A DNA stretch of 37,390 bases, taken from contig DJZU01000117.1 in the NCBI GenBank assembly GCA_002448715.1, positions 1-37,390 of the forward strand, written 5' to 3'. Below are positions 9,231-17,195 of the stretch, piece by piece. This DNA is from Candidatus Neomicrothrix sp. UBA6944 (GTDB lineage Bacteria > Actinomycetota > Acidimicrobiia > Acidimicrobiales > Poriferisodalaceae). Under the pieces are notes generated by a model. The model was not told the DNA's origin and ran no database searches. It worked only from the letters and a program-made list of their open reading frames with translations. Position 1 is the stretch's first letter; every line of letters starts with the position of its first letter. The position numbers were made by a program, and so were the translations under genes.

Positions 9231-9237
9231 CCTGCCG

Positions 9238-9702
9238 TCAAAATGAAGTCCAACACCAACGGTGGTCGATGTTGTCTACCTCGATGTCGATAGTGGGAAT
9301 AGCAATGACCTGAGCGCAAATCTGACCTCGCCTCAACTGGTTAATCACCATCTCTTCTCCAGGTGCGAAGAAGAATTCTCCGAGTTGCCGAGTGCCTCCG
9401 CTTAGTTGTTCGTCGGGAATCACAATTCCATCGATTATCACTGTTGGTTGCCAGCCAGGACTGAGAGAAACGCCGACAAGCGTCTGTTTTGGTGCCTGAT
9501 CGCCTTCTTCGGGGATTATCGCTAGTAGCCCGGTCGGGAACGTCGATGGACGCGGTGCACCTCGACTTGCGGCGGCAACCCAAATAACTAGCAGTAACAA
9601 CGCAACTACAAATATCGTCAGAAACGGCGCAACCCCTCGCCGAAGACTCCAGTTTGTGCGGCCATCAGAGTCAAATGGACCATCGCTTTGTTGCTTTGTC
9701 AC
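9238..9702 (-). CDS. Small single-pass membrane-anchored protein, unknown function
   Basis: The 154-residue protein has a charged N-terminal tail of about 28 residues, one strong transmembrane segment (about 31-47, FLTIFVVALLLLVIWVAA) and an outer domain of about 105 residues rich in beta-type sequence. Two Cys in the outer part (in GQICAQV and HRWCWTSF) could form a disulfide. No family is recognised. The GTG start sits inside a GGGAGGTG sequence, so the ribosome site is not correctly spaced and the true start may be leaderless. It is divergent from the PASTA pseudokinase gene with 79 bases between them, so a shared cell-envelope role is possible but unproven. Confidence 0.65.
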   Translation of the reverse strand: MTKQQSDGPFDSDGRTNWSLRRGVAPFLTIFVVALLLLVIWVAAASRGAPRPSTFPTGLLAIIPEEGDQAPKQTLVGVSLSPGWQPTVIIDGIVIPDEQLSGGTRQLGEFFFAPGEEMVINQLRRGQICAQVIAIPTIDIEVDNIDHRWCWTSF

Positions 9703-9781
9703 CTCCCTATCATGGCCGAAGGTGCTGAATCTTAAAATTCGGCGCCGCCAGAGATTCGTCGAGTAGCGATACTGTCAGAGT

Positions 9782-11647
9782 GTGCTTAGAGGTGAACCAG
9801 ATCAGTTCACGGGTCGAGTCCTCAATGATCGTTACCGTCTCACGATCCTTCATGACGCTCATGAAGGATCGTCTGAGCATCTTGCTCACGACCTAGAAAC
9901 CGGAACCCAGGTCTCGGTAAAGATCTTGAATGCCTCGATATCTGAGGACATCGAATTCGCCCGACGGCTGGCTGCGGATACAGCCACGGCGTCATTGGTC
10001 TCGCACCCGTTCGTAGAACAAGTCCTCGATTGGGGTCGCTTTGAGGACAGGGTGTACGTCGTAACTGAATATTTTCCAGGTATTACTTTGGCGTCATTTT
10101 TGCATGACGGGTATCAGCTGACAGCATCACAGGCGATCAAACTTGGATTTGAACTCGCTGCTGGCTTATCGGCTATGCATGATCATGGGCTAAGTCACGG
10201 AGACGTATCACCAGCCAAAGTGATACTGGGCCACAACGGATACCCCAAACTTTCAGCGATTTACCTAACCAATGCGTTGGTTGCTGCTGAAAAGGGTCGG
10301 CTAGACATGGTGGGTACCGGACTTGCCGGTCGATCATCAGACTTCTCGGCTCCGGAAACAGCGTTCGGAATCAACTCTCCAGAGTCCGATGTCTACTCGC
10401 TGGCGGCGACTCTCCAAGCGGTGACCGCAAATTCATCAGGTAGACCTCTGACTACAGAACCTTCTCATCAAGAGTTCGGACCTGAGGAAACAATCGAAGT
10501 CAGCGAAGTTTTCGGCCCAGCACAAGTGATTCTTGAGTCAGCCCTCATTACCGACCCGGTGCAGCGAACCGATGCCACAGCATTGGCAGAAGGACTTGCA
10601 GCCGCCGCTAAATACTTTGTCAAGCCCGTACCTATTGCCATCCCCGAAAACCTTCTCAACCCGAACGCCCTGGGAGGTCCAACTTCAGATTCAATGGCCG
10701 CTTCAACGATTGACGTGGAAGATATGTACTGGCGGCCAGTCTGGAAATTAGGTGGCTTGGTGGTCGCCGTACTTGCCATATTGTCAGTTGGGGCAGCTTG
10801 GGCGGTTAGTAGTGTGAGCCCTCAGGGAGTCTCGACCCACCTTGTTGAGCGATACGAGGGTCGAACCGTCGGCGAAGTGAGAGCGATAGCAGACTCAGTT
10901 CTATGGGTGCTTGATGAAGATCAAGTTCGAACCGATGCGTTACCTAGCGGAATCATTGTGGCTCAATGGCCGTCCCCAGGAGCTCGGTTGGCAGAAGGTG
11001 AAATGCTGATAGTAGAAGTCGCAAGTGGGCCGCAGTTGCGCATGACCCCGCTTGTGCTCGGACTATCCACTGAAGTTGCTTCTGCCCGACTTGAAGCGAA
11101 AGGCTTCGAAGTAGACCTAGTACAACCCGTTTATGATGAAAATATTGCATCCGGGGAAGTTCTCAAACTGTTGATTGACGGTGAACCGGTATTAGGAGGA
11201 AGACTCAGAGAGCCTGGGACCCGAGCGGTTCTGGTTGTTTCAGGAGGACCTGTACCGCGAACAGTTCCGCAGTTGGTAGGACTTTCTCGAGAAATGGCTC
11301 AGCAGGCTATCGATGCCCTCCAACTCACCATCGCTAAACCGATCACCACAGAAAATTCTGAATCTGTCGCTGAAGGCGTAGTCATAGGACAAGACCTAGC
11401 ACCAGGATTGCTTGCGGATCGAGGATCGTCAGTTTCGATTACGATCTCAGCAGGTCCCGACCGGCGTGAAGTCCCCGACATGCGTGGCTTATCTGTGCTC
11501 GAAGCAGAACGACGTCTAGCCGAACTTGGACTAGTAATCGGTGAAATCGACGGCGCTGGGCAAGAAGTCCAAGGCTCAGAACCGCCACCCGGGTCGATGT
11601 TGCAGCCCGGATCTTCTGTATCACTATGGATGCCCTCCCAGGAATAA
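9782..11647 (+). CDS. PASTA-repeat membrane protein with degenerate serine/threonine kinase domain
   Basis: The 621-residue product has the layout of PknB/Stk1 sensor kinases: a cytoplasmic kinase-like domain (about 15-275), a transmembrane helix (about 323-345) and four extracellular PASTA repeats (about 350-418, 419-490, 491-560, 561-619). PASTA repeats bind peptidoglycan or lipid II fragments. The kinase part keeps the beta-3 Lys (VSVKIL, Lys47), the catalytic-loop Asp (HGD, 139-141), an APE-like SAPE and DVYSL. It lacks the glycine-rich loop, the loop Asn is Lys146, and the DFG motif is replaced by Ala-Ile-Tyr (159-161). It is therefore probably a pseudokinase sensor. The GTG start has no ribosome site; a GATACT box ends eight bases upstream. 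A ferredoxin and gatCAB follow. Confidence 0.88.
   Translation: MLRGEPDQFTGRVLNDRYRLTILHDAHEGSSEHLAHDLETGTQVSVKILNASISEDIEFARRLAADTATASLVSHPFVEQVLDWGRFEDRVYVVTEYFPGITLASFLHDGYQLTASQAIKLGFELAAGLSAMHDHGLSHGDVSPAKVILGHNGYPKLSAIYLTNALVAAEKGRLDMVGTGLAGRSSDFSAPETAFGINSPESDVYSLAATLQAVTANSSGRPLTTEPSHQEFGPEETIEVSEVFGPAQVILESALITDPVQRTDATALAEGLAAAAKYFVKPVPIAIPENLLNPNALGGPTSDSMAASTIDVEDMYWRPVWKLGGLVVAVLAILSVGAAWAVSSVSPQGVSTHLVERYEGRTVGEVRAIADSVLWVLDEDQVRTDALPSGIIVAQWPSPGARLAEGEMLIVEVASGPQLRMTPLVLGLSTEVASARLEAKGFEVDLVQPVYDENIASGEVLKLLIDGEPVLGGRLREPGTRAVLVVSGGPVPRTVPQLVGLSREMAQQAIDALQLTIAKPITTENSESVAEGVVIGQDLAPGLLADRGSSVSITISAGPDRREVPDMRGLSVLEAERRLAELGLVIGEIDGAGQEVQGSEPPPGSMLQPGSSVSLWMPSQE
9842..9872. repeat. 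Perfect 14-bp inverted repeat (3-bp spacer) inside the pseudokinase gene
   Basis: The left arm ACGATCCTTCATGA (9842-9855) and the right arm TCATGAAGGATCGT (9859-9872) are exact reverse complements separated by CGC. They lie 60-91 bases into the coding sequence, where an active kinase would encode the glycine-rich loop. In RNA this forms a 14-bp stem; in DNA it would make a symmetric protein-binding site. It encodes the ordinary residues TILHDAHEG. Confidence 0.9.
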
Positions 11648-11693
11648 CCTCTGTTGTTTGGCTTGTTGCTAGTTAGTGATCAATGTCGCACCG

Positions 11694-11699
11694 TAGAAT
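11694..11699 (+). promoter_or_regulatory. Candidate -10 box for a leaderless ferredoxin transcript
   Basis: TAGAAT matches the TATAAT consensus at five of six positions and ends seven bases before the ferredoxin ATG. There is no ribosome site upstream of that ATG, so transcription probably starts at or next to it. No good -35 box is visible. Confidence 0.5.
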
Positions 11700-11706
11700 T
11701 CTCTGA

Positions 11707-12030
11707 ATGGCATCGGGAAACAGCGCCGCGAGATTGTCGCGAATTGAGAATCGCCTACGTAACCCGAAATGGCCCAACGCGCCGATGTACATAGAGATGT
11801 CAGAGTGCATCAACTGCGATGCTTGCCTGCGAGCCTGCCCGCCCAACTTCGGAGCGATTTTCAACCATGGTATTGATGTGATTATTCTCCCGGAGTTGTG
11901 TTCGGGTTGTGATAAATGCCTTGATCCGTGTCCCGTGGATTGCATCTATCCTCTTTCTGCCGAGGGTTGGACGCCGTCGTCAGAGGACTGGTGGCAGGAA
12001 CCTTTAAGCGCAAATGACCCGTACATGTGA
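11707..12030 (+). CDS. Ferredoxin with two [4Fe-4S] cluster motifs
   Basis: The 107-residue protein carries two CxxCxxCxxxC motifs, Cys34/37/40/44 and Cys65/68/71/75, with an extra Cys79. This is the bacterial 2[4Fe-4S] (dicluster) ferredoxin pattern for low-potential electron transfer in the cytoplasm. A basic N-terminal extension of about 26 residues and an acidic, Trp-containing tail flank the core. An internal ATG near 11785 would remove the extension. It sits 19 bases before gatC on the same strand. A partner enzyme is not evident, and co-transcription with gatCAB may be only positional. Confidence 0.88.
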   Translation: MASGNSAARLSRIENRLRNPKWPNAPMYIEMSECINCDACLRACPPNFGAIFNHGIDVIILPELCSGCDKCLDPCPVDCIYPLSAEGWTPSSEDWWQEPLSANDPYM

Positions 12031-12049
12031 ACTGCTTCGGAGATAGCAA

Positions 12050-12352
12050 ATGGAAGAATCACTCTCGCAAGATCTCGTAGCTCATATAGCTTCACTTGCC
12101 CGGATAGACCTTGATGACGCAGAGCTACTGCATTTCGCCGAACATCTTGGAAAAATTCTCGATCACGCTCAACAACTTGAGGCACTTGATCTTGATTCTG
12201 TTGAACCGATGTCACATCCTTACCCGCTGAGCAATGTTTTAAGAGACGACGTTCCTGGTCCAACTATCGAACCAGGCGAGGTGATGCATCAAGCGCCAGA
12301 TGCCTCCGAAAATCAATTCCGGGTTCCTCCTGTCTTAGGAGAATCATCTTGA
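12050..12352 (+). CDS. gatC: Asp-tRNA(Asn)/Glu-tRNA(Gln) amidotransferase subunit C
   Basis: GatC is the small subunit that wraps GatA and GatB in the GatCAB amidotransferase, which converts Glu-tRNA(Gln) and/or Asp-tRNA(Asn) to the amide forms. The 100-residue product has the typical N-terminal helix (VAHIASLARIDLDDAEL), the LGKILDHAQQLEALD segment and the C-terminal LRDDVPGP and FRVPPVL motifs. GGAG lies seven bases before the ATG. Its last codons overlap the gatA start, so the two are translationally coupled. Confidence 0.96.
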   Translation: MEESLSQDLVAHIASLARIDLDDAELLHFAEHLGKILDHAQQLEALDLDSVEPMSHPYPLSNVLRDDVPGPTIEPGEVMHQAPDASENQFRVPPVLGESS

Positions 12353-13779
12353 ATTCAGCGATAGACCTAGCCTCAAATGTTCGCGATTCGCGTCGAAGCG
12401 CCCAACAAGTATTGCAGGACTACCTTCAAGTGATCGACGCTCTAGAAAACGATGTCCACGCCTTTAATTCGATTGACCGCGAAGTGGCGATGGAAACAGC
12501 AGGGGCCATTGACGAAATGGTGGCTTCTGGACGGGACCCTGGTCCGCTTGCTGGTGTGCCCGTAGCGCTGAAAGATAATTTGTGCACCCAAGCTCTTGCC
12601 ACCACATGTTCCTCAAAGATCCTCGAAGGTTGGGAGCCTCCCTACGACGCGACGGTCGTAGAACGCTTGCGTTCAGCGGGGGCTGTCATTGTTGGTAAGA
12701 CCAACCTTGATGAATTTGCGATGGGTAGTTCCACCGAGCACTCGGCTTTTGGTCCAACTCGCAACCCCCATGATCTGACTCGGGTTCCAGGAGGGTCTAG
12801 CGGAGGTTCGGCGGCAGCAGTAGCGGCTGGATTTACACCTATCGCCCTCGGATCCGATACTGGTGGTTCCATACGGCAGCCAGCATCGCTTTGCGGGGTA
12901 GTAGGGGTAAAGCCCACCTACGGTTTAGTTAGCCGATACGGACTCATAGCTTTCGCGTCGTCATTTGATCAAATTGGTCCATTCGCCAATGACGTTAGAG
13001 ACGCGGCGCTAGTGCTCGAAACCATTGGAGGGCATGACCCTCGAGACACCACATCGATCCCTTCCCCAATGCCGAACGTCTCTCAAACACTCGATCATGG
13101 TGTCGAAGGTATGCGAGTAGGCATAGTCAGCGAACTATTAGAAGGCATTGACGAAGATGTCACCGCTCGATTGCATGAGGCAGCAGATGCCCTCGTAGAA
13201 GGCGGGGCTATCGTCGACTCAGTTTCGGTCCCCGCGGTCGAATATGGCCTCACGGCCTACTATTTAATTGCGCCGGCAGAAGCTTCGAGCAACCTAGCCC
13301 GCTATGACGGTGTTCGTTACGGTATGAGATCTGAGGGACTAGATGTCGCTGCCATGAACGCTGCCACTCGCAGAGACGGATTCGGAGACGAAGTTATTGC
13401 CCGCATCATGCTCGGAACCTTTGCTCTTAGCGCCGGCTACTACGACGCCTACTACGGCAAGGCTCAAAAGGTGAGGACCCTTACCCGACAAGACTTCGAC
13501 GCTGCATACGCGAAACATGACATCCTTTTGTCACCCACGTCGCCATCTGTCGCGTTCGAATTCGGTGACCGGTCAGACCCAATGACTATGTATCGCTGCG
13601 ACACGTGCACCATACCCAGCAATCTGGTTGGCGATCCCGCGATGTCCGTGCCATTCGGAACAGGTGACCATGGATTACCGGTGGGAATTCAAGTTTTGGC
13701 TCCACAGCTCGAAGAACAGCGGATGTTCCAGGCAGCCGCCTTTATCGAATCTCAACAGCCGACGAGGAGCGAGTCGTGA
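12349..13779 (+). CDS. gatA: Glutamyl-tRNA(Gln) amidotransferase subunit A
   Basis: GatA hydrolyses glutamine and passes ammonia to GatB. The 476-residue amidase-family protein keeps the Ser-cisSer-Lys triad: Lys75 in VALKDN, Ser150 in GGSSGGS and Ser174 in SDTGGSIRQPA, with the family's exact spacing. It starts at a TTG that overlaps the gatC stop (TTGA), with TTAGGAG upstream at ribosome-site distance. A TTG start with tight coupling may hold the subunits at matched levels. The stop overlaps the gatB start. Confidence 0.97.
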   Translation: MNSAIDLASNVRDSRRSAQQVLQDYLQVIDALENDVHAFNSIDREVAMETAGAIDEMVASGRDPGPLAGVPVALKDNLCTQALATTCSSKILEGWEPPYDATVVERLRSAGAVIVGKTNLDEFAMGSSTEHSAFGPTRNPHDLTRVPGGSSGGSAAAVAAGFTPIALGSDTGGSIRQPASLCGVVGVKPTYGLVSRYGLIAFASSFDQIGPFANDVRDAALVLETIGGHDPRDTTSIPSPMPNVSQTLDHGVEGMRVGIVSELLEGIDEDVTARLHEAADALVEGGAIVDSVSVPAVEYGLTAYYLIAPAEASSNLARYDGVRYGMRSEGLDVAAMNAATRRDGFGDEVIARIMLGTFALSAGYYDAYYGKAQKVRTLTRQDFDAAYAKHDILLSPTSPSVAFEFGDRSDPMTMYRCDTCTIPSNLVGDPAMSVPFGTGDHGLPVGIQVLAPQLEEQRMFQAAAFIESQQPTRSES

Positions 13780-15182
13780 GCGAATGGGAAACTGTTGTCG
13801 GTCTAGAAGTACACGTTGAGCTGGCCACGAAAACTAAATTGTTCTCACACGCGCCGAACCGTTTCGGCGACGCTCCCAATACCAACATCACTCCTGTCTG
13901 TTTAGGCCTTCCCGGTTCGCTGCCTGTCCTAAATCGACGCGCAGTGGAACTGGCAATGACTATCGGGCTGGCGCTGGGTTGCGAAATTCGCCCGTCAGTG
14001 TTCCACCGTAAGAACTATTTCTACCCCGACATGCCCAAGGACTACCAAGTAAGTCAATATGACCGTCCAATCTGTGTGAGCGGATCCCTAGATCTCCCGA
14101 ACGGAACGCGCATAAGAATCGAACGAGCCCATTTAGAAGAGGATGCGGGAAAGACCACTCACCTAGGAGGCGAAGACGGTCGGATCCATGGAGCTGATCA
14201 GGCATTAGTTGATTACAACCGAGCGGGTGTTCCGCTATTGGAAATTGTTTCTCAGCCGGACATCAGATCAGCAGAAGACGCCCGGGCGTATGTCGAGGAA
14301 TTGCGTGCGATTTTGATTGCTACGCAAGCATCAGAAGCTCGCCTGGAAGAAGGATCGATGCGTGTCGACGCGAATGTAAGCGTGCGACCATCGGGCTCAC
14401 AGGAACTTCGCACCCGATGCGAAATAAAGAACTTAAACTCATTACGTTCTTTGCAACGAGCCGTCTCCTATGAGGCGCAACGACACATCGACCTCTATGA
14501 GGCGGGCGAAAATCCGACTCAAGAAACGCGACACTGGTCAGAAGATGGACGAACCCATACCCTGCGCTCCAAAGAAGAAGCAAATGACTACCGCTACTTC
14601 CCAGAGCCAGATCTAGTTCTTCTGGAACCTGATCCAGTCTGGATCCAACAAATCGCTGACTCTATGCCCGACCTTCCCGCACAGCAGCGAGAGAAACTCA
14701 TAGAACTTGCTGGTACGGACATGGAAGCTGCGGCAACAATTGTCAATCGAGGGATGTCGCGACTAGTGCTTACCGCAATCGAAGCAGGTGCTGATCCCCG
14801 ACGAGCTGTCACCCACGTCATTCAAAATCTTGTCATCGATGGCGCAGAACAGATGGACCCCACACATTTTGTAGAACTGATTCGATTGGAACATGCCGGT
14901 GACTTAACGGCTACTCAGACAAAACAAGTTCTAGGCGAGATGGTCGCAACTGGACTTGCTCCCGGTGAAATTGCACAAAATCTGGGATTCGAGTCAATGG
15001 AGGTTGGGGAACTCGAGACATTGGTAGATGCAGCTATTGCGGACAATAGCGAAGCTTGGGAAAAGTTCTGCCAGGGAGAAGAAAAAGTCCAGGGGGTATT
15101 TGTTGGCGCCGTCATGAAAGCGTCAAAGGGTCAAGCCGATGGCAAAGCAGTTACAGCGATTTTGAACAGACGCCGAGGGTAA
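13776..15182 (+). CDS. gatB: Aspartyl/glutamyl-tRNA amidotransferase subunit B
   Basis: GatB binds the misacylated tRNA, activates the side-chain carboxylate with ATP and adds ammonia from GatA. The 468-residue product opens with VVGLEVHVEL and contains the signature YFYPDMPKDYQVSQYD, the ANVSVRP and CEIKNLNS blocks and a C-terminal YqeY-like tail (ending MKASKGQADGKAV). It starts at a GTG overlapping the gatA stop (GTGA), with GAGGAG six bases upstream. With gatC and gatA it forms a complete coupled operon. Confidence 0.97.
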   Translation: MSEWETVVGLEVHVELATKTKLFSHAPNRFGDAPNTNITPVCLGLPGSLPVLNRRAVELAMTIGLALGCEIRPSVFHRKNYFYPDMPKDYQVSQYDRPICVSGSLDLPNGTRIRIERAHLEEDAGKTTHLGGEDGRIHGADQALVDYNRAGVPLLEIVSQPDIRSAEDARAYVEELRAILIATQASEARLEEGSMRVDANVSVRPSGSQELRTRCEIKNLNSLRSLQRAVSYEAQRHIDLYEAGENPTQETRHWSEDGRTHTLRSKEEANDYRYFPEPDLVLLEPDPVWIQQIADSMPDLPAQQREKLIELAGTDMEAAATIVNRGMSRLVLTAIEAGADPRRAVTHVIQNLVIDGAEQMDPTHFVELIRLEHAGDLTATQTKQVLGEMVATGLAPGEIAQNLGFESMEVGELETLVDAAIADNSEAWEKFCQGEEKVQGVFVGAVMKASKGQADGKAVTAILNRRRG

Positions 15183-15197
15183 CTCCAGTTCTAATTG

Positions 15198-15605
15198 TTA
15201 TTTAACTAGTTGCGGTAATCTCCGCGCCTGTTTCACCCACTGCCCGACTTGCTTTGCAGAAGGAGCGCGACCTACCAATCGCTTCCGCCGCTGAGAGTTC
15301 TCAAGCAAAAGCGAACGGTAAAGCTGAGTCGGGCGGCATTTCTTTAATTTACGAACTGAGTCGACGCCGACAGCTTCAAGTAGCTGCGAGTAACGGGTAG
15401 AGATACCTCTAATCCGCATCAAATCTGCTTTGTGAACCCACTCAAGGACCCTAGTTTCCGCGACGCCGACAGTTTCAGCGATGATGCGCCGCCCTCGCCT
15501 TGTAGCGCCGGCCTCAAGCAACGCCTCACACGACGAAAGATCAGCCGCGCTGAGGCGCGACCGGTGGCGTGCGCCAATATCTCCGATCGCGTCGATCGAT
15601 GCCAT
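15198..15605 (-). CDS. DUF4332-like helix-hairpin-helix protein
   Basis: The 135-residue product matches the DUF4332 pattern: a helix-hairpin-helix-like core KADLMRIRGISTRYSQLL, then EAVGVDSVRKL and a C-terminal PSAKQVGQWVKQARRL. Such proteins may bind nucleic acid through the non-specific HhH fold, but no function is established that I can name. The frame continues to a TTG at 15632; I chose the ATG at 15605 because GAGG lies five bases before it. It is convergent with gatB (15-base gap) and lies downstream of the sugar-dehydrogenase-like gene on the same strand, probably in one transcript. Confidence 0.75.
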   Translation of the reverse strand: MASIDAIGDIGARHRSRLSAADLSSCEALLEAGATRRGRRIIAETVGVAETRVLEWVHKADLMRIRGISTRYSQLLEAVGVDSVRKLKKCRPTQLYRSLLLENSQRRKRLVGRAPSAKQVGQWVKQARRLPQLVK

Positions 15606-15678
15606 ACGAACCTCGGTCTGTAAATGCTGCAACAGTTTGTAGCACTTCTGTCTTCTGGACTTCTATCGGCAGAGCGAG

Positions 15679-16941
15679 TTACCTCGATCTCAACTGCCAC
15701 ACTCCGTTGACTAAATCCACGACGTACTGATTATTCGCTGGATCGGAAGCAAACCCAACCGCTTGATCGACTCGCAGTGAGAGTTCAAAAACTTGCTTAG
15801 AGGGCCCACTGTCTAGGGCCATCAGATGACCACCACACATATCAGTAAATAGATACCGACCCTCGAGAATTGGATCAGGGGCGCCGTAAACAACCAAACC
15901 TCCGATAATCGCGCACCGGCCTCGAGCATGCCGGTACTCGAAGTCCGGCGCCCTCAGTAACTTTGACGGCGATCCAAGAAAAGGTCTTGAGCCCTCAACC
16001 AAGTTCCACCCCAAATTTTGTCCCCCCGCGGACGGATCCAAAATGTTTATTTCTTCGACGCACTGCTGCCCAAGATCGGTGAGCCACAGATTTCCAGTCA
16101 CCTCATCAAACGAAAATCGGAACGGGTTCCTCACGCCATTTACCCAGATGCGGGGATCGGAACCAGTCCCAAGATCTGGGTTACCTGAAGCGGGTTTATG
16201 TGGAGGCCAACTCGTTGGATCCACCGTGAGTCGCAAGACGGATCCCAGCGGCGTGGAAAGATCCTGGCCGTGGCCGTAAGGGTCACCTAAACCGCCTCCA
16301 TCTCCGAACGAGACGAACAAATATCCTTCAGGATCAAAAACAAGATCGCCACCGTTGTGCATTGCTGATGGCTGATCTACAACAATAATTTCTATCCCCG
16401 GTCCCAGTTCACCAAGAGTTGAAGTGATTTCGTGAGCGGTTACCACGCTCGAACCGGCCGAATCGGTCCGATTGAGATACAGCCACCTCATGTCTGGGGA
16501 GATGGTCATACCGAGAAGCCCTTGGTCCATCTCGGTACTTGTTTGGTCGGAAAGATCAATCACAGGGTCTGCTAACAACTGGCCTGATTGAAATTCGAAT
16601 ACACGCCCTGTTCTCTCCGCAACAAAACCCCGTTCGGGATTTAGGAAAGCGACAGACGTCGCGCCAGGTAACTCAATAAATAATGACAAATAAAGATCGG
16701 GTGTATCTATCTTTAAAGTTTCGAGAGAAGGAGGATCTGAAGGGCATTTTTCGTTGGAGCGCTCGAATTCAATGGAGTCTTCAGAATTAGCCACCGATTC
16801 CTGTTCAGATTGCCACCAAATTTCTTTCCGAAGTGAATCTGACCTAGGAGAACGGTCTTCAGAAGTTTGTAAAAGTGCGATCGCGCCAATGGCGATAGCA
16901 AGTAAAAAAGCCGCACGAGCGGTACTTGAAAGCCGTTCCAT
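15679..16941 (-). CDS. PQQ-type glucose/sorbosone dehydrogenase-like beta-propeller protein, exported
   Basis: The 420-residue product has an N-terminal hydrophobic segment (about 9-24) that acts as a signal peptide or anchor, a low-complexity linker and then a six-bladed beta-propeller of the GSDH (soluble aldose dehydrogenase) family. Family hallmarks are DQGLLGMTISPD (139-150), MHNGGDL with the catalytic-type His195, YLFVSFGDGG, NGVRNPFRFSFD with Arg271, LWLTDLGQ and EEINIL. The family oxidises aldoses with PQQ outside the membrane; whether this member binds PQQ is not certain. Downstream on the same strand is the DUF4332-like gene. It is divergent from ilvB. Confidence 0.85.
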   Translation of the reverse strand: MERLSSTARAAFLLAIAIGAIALLQTSEDRSPRSDSLRKEIWWQSEQESVANSEDSIEFERSNEKCPSDPPSLETLKIDTPDLYLSLFIELPGATSVAFLNPERGFVAERTGRVFEFQSGQLLADPVIDLSDQTSTEMDQGLLGMTISPDMRWLYLNRTDSAGSSVVTAHEITSTLGELGPGIEIIVVDQPSAMHNGGDLVFDPEGYLFVSFGDGGGLGDPYGHGQDLSTPLGSVLRLTVDPTSWPPHKPASGNPDLGTGSDPRIWVNGVRNPFRFSFDEVTGNLWLTDLGQQCVEEINILDPSAGGQNLGWNLVEGSRPFLGSPSKLLRAPDFEYRHARGRCAIIGGLVVYGAPDPILEGRYLFTDMCGGHLMALDSGPSKQVFELSLRVDQAVGFASDPANNQYVVDLVNGVWQLRSR

Positions 16942-16998
16942 TGACTGATGAATCTACAGCTGAGACAACGAAACTAAGGAGACTTCTGTCCTCTGGAG

Positions 16999-17027
16999 TT
17001 GCGACTGGCATCGGACGCCGCCAAAAT
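16999..17027 (+). promoter_or_regulatory. Candidate promoter of the ilvB leader
   Basis: TTGCGA (16999-17004) and CAAAAT (17022-17027) are spaced by 17 bases and each matches consensus at four of six positions. A start site 6-7 bases downstream would coincide with the ATG at 17034, giving a leaderless leader-peptide mRNA. Confidence 0.4.
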
Positions 17028-17033
17028 GGCTAG

Positions 17034-17090
17034 ATGCGATCGCACATGGACCAGTCCTGGCTTAATCGCCTTCTCGTAGTGCCCGCTTAG
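17034..17090 (+). CDS. Putative ilvB leader peptide (Leu-Leu-Val-Val)
   Basis: An 18-residue frame MRSHMDQSWLNRLLVVPA ends at TAG 17088-17090. Four consecutive codons, CTT CTC GTA GTG (17070-17081), encode Leu-Leu-Val-Val, the end products of the downstream ilvBNC pathway. The stop lies in the loop of a following hairpin, and a terminator-like stem lies 28 bases later. A second ATG at 17046 would give 14 residues. There is no ribosome site, as is known for the ilvBNC leader peptide of Corynebacterium. Confidence 0.68.
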   Translation: MRSHMDQSWLNRLLVVPA

Positions 17091-17100
17091 GCGGGTCACT
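17078..17100 (+). promoter_or_regulatory. Attenuator hairpin overlapping the ilvB leader stop
   Basis: AGTGCCCGC (17078-17086) pairs with GCGGG-T-CACT (17091-17100), giving nine pairs with one bulged T and the loop TTAG containing the stop codon. GCGGG can instead pair with a second CCCGC at 17105-17109, giving the alternative pairing expected of an attenuator. A ribosome stalled on the Leu/Val codons would cover the left arm. Confidence 0.55.
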
Positions 17101-17117
17101 CGATCCCGCTTGCTCAT

Positions 17118-17144
17118 GGTCCCCGGAGGGGGCCTTTTCCGTTT
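17118..17144 (+). terminator. Rho-independent-type attenuator terminator before ilvB
   Basis: GGTCCCC (17118-17124) pairs with GGGGGCC (17128-17134) across the loop GGA, with one T-G pair, followed by TTTTCCGTTT. It lies 51 bases upstream of the ilvB start, so it would act as a premature terminator in the leader. Confidence 0.62.
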
Positions 17145-17195
17145 AGGGGCTCCCCAAAAGCTCATCCAAAATAATTCGTCGTAAGGAGAGGACAG

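Noticed and set aside
16948..16977. Nine-residue frame upstream of the ilvB leader
   Set aside because: It lies before the candidate promoter and has only two Leu codons and no associated hairpin.
17026..17079. Alternative leader frame MARCDRTWTSPGLIAFS before ilvB
   Set aside because: It lacks a run of Leu/Val/Ile codons; the overlapping frame with Leu-Leu-Val-Val fits far better.
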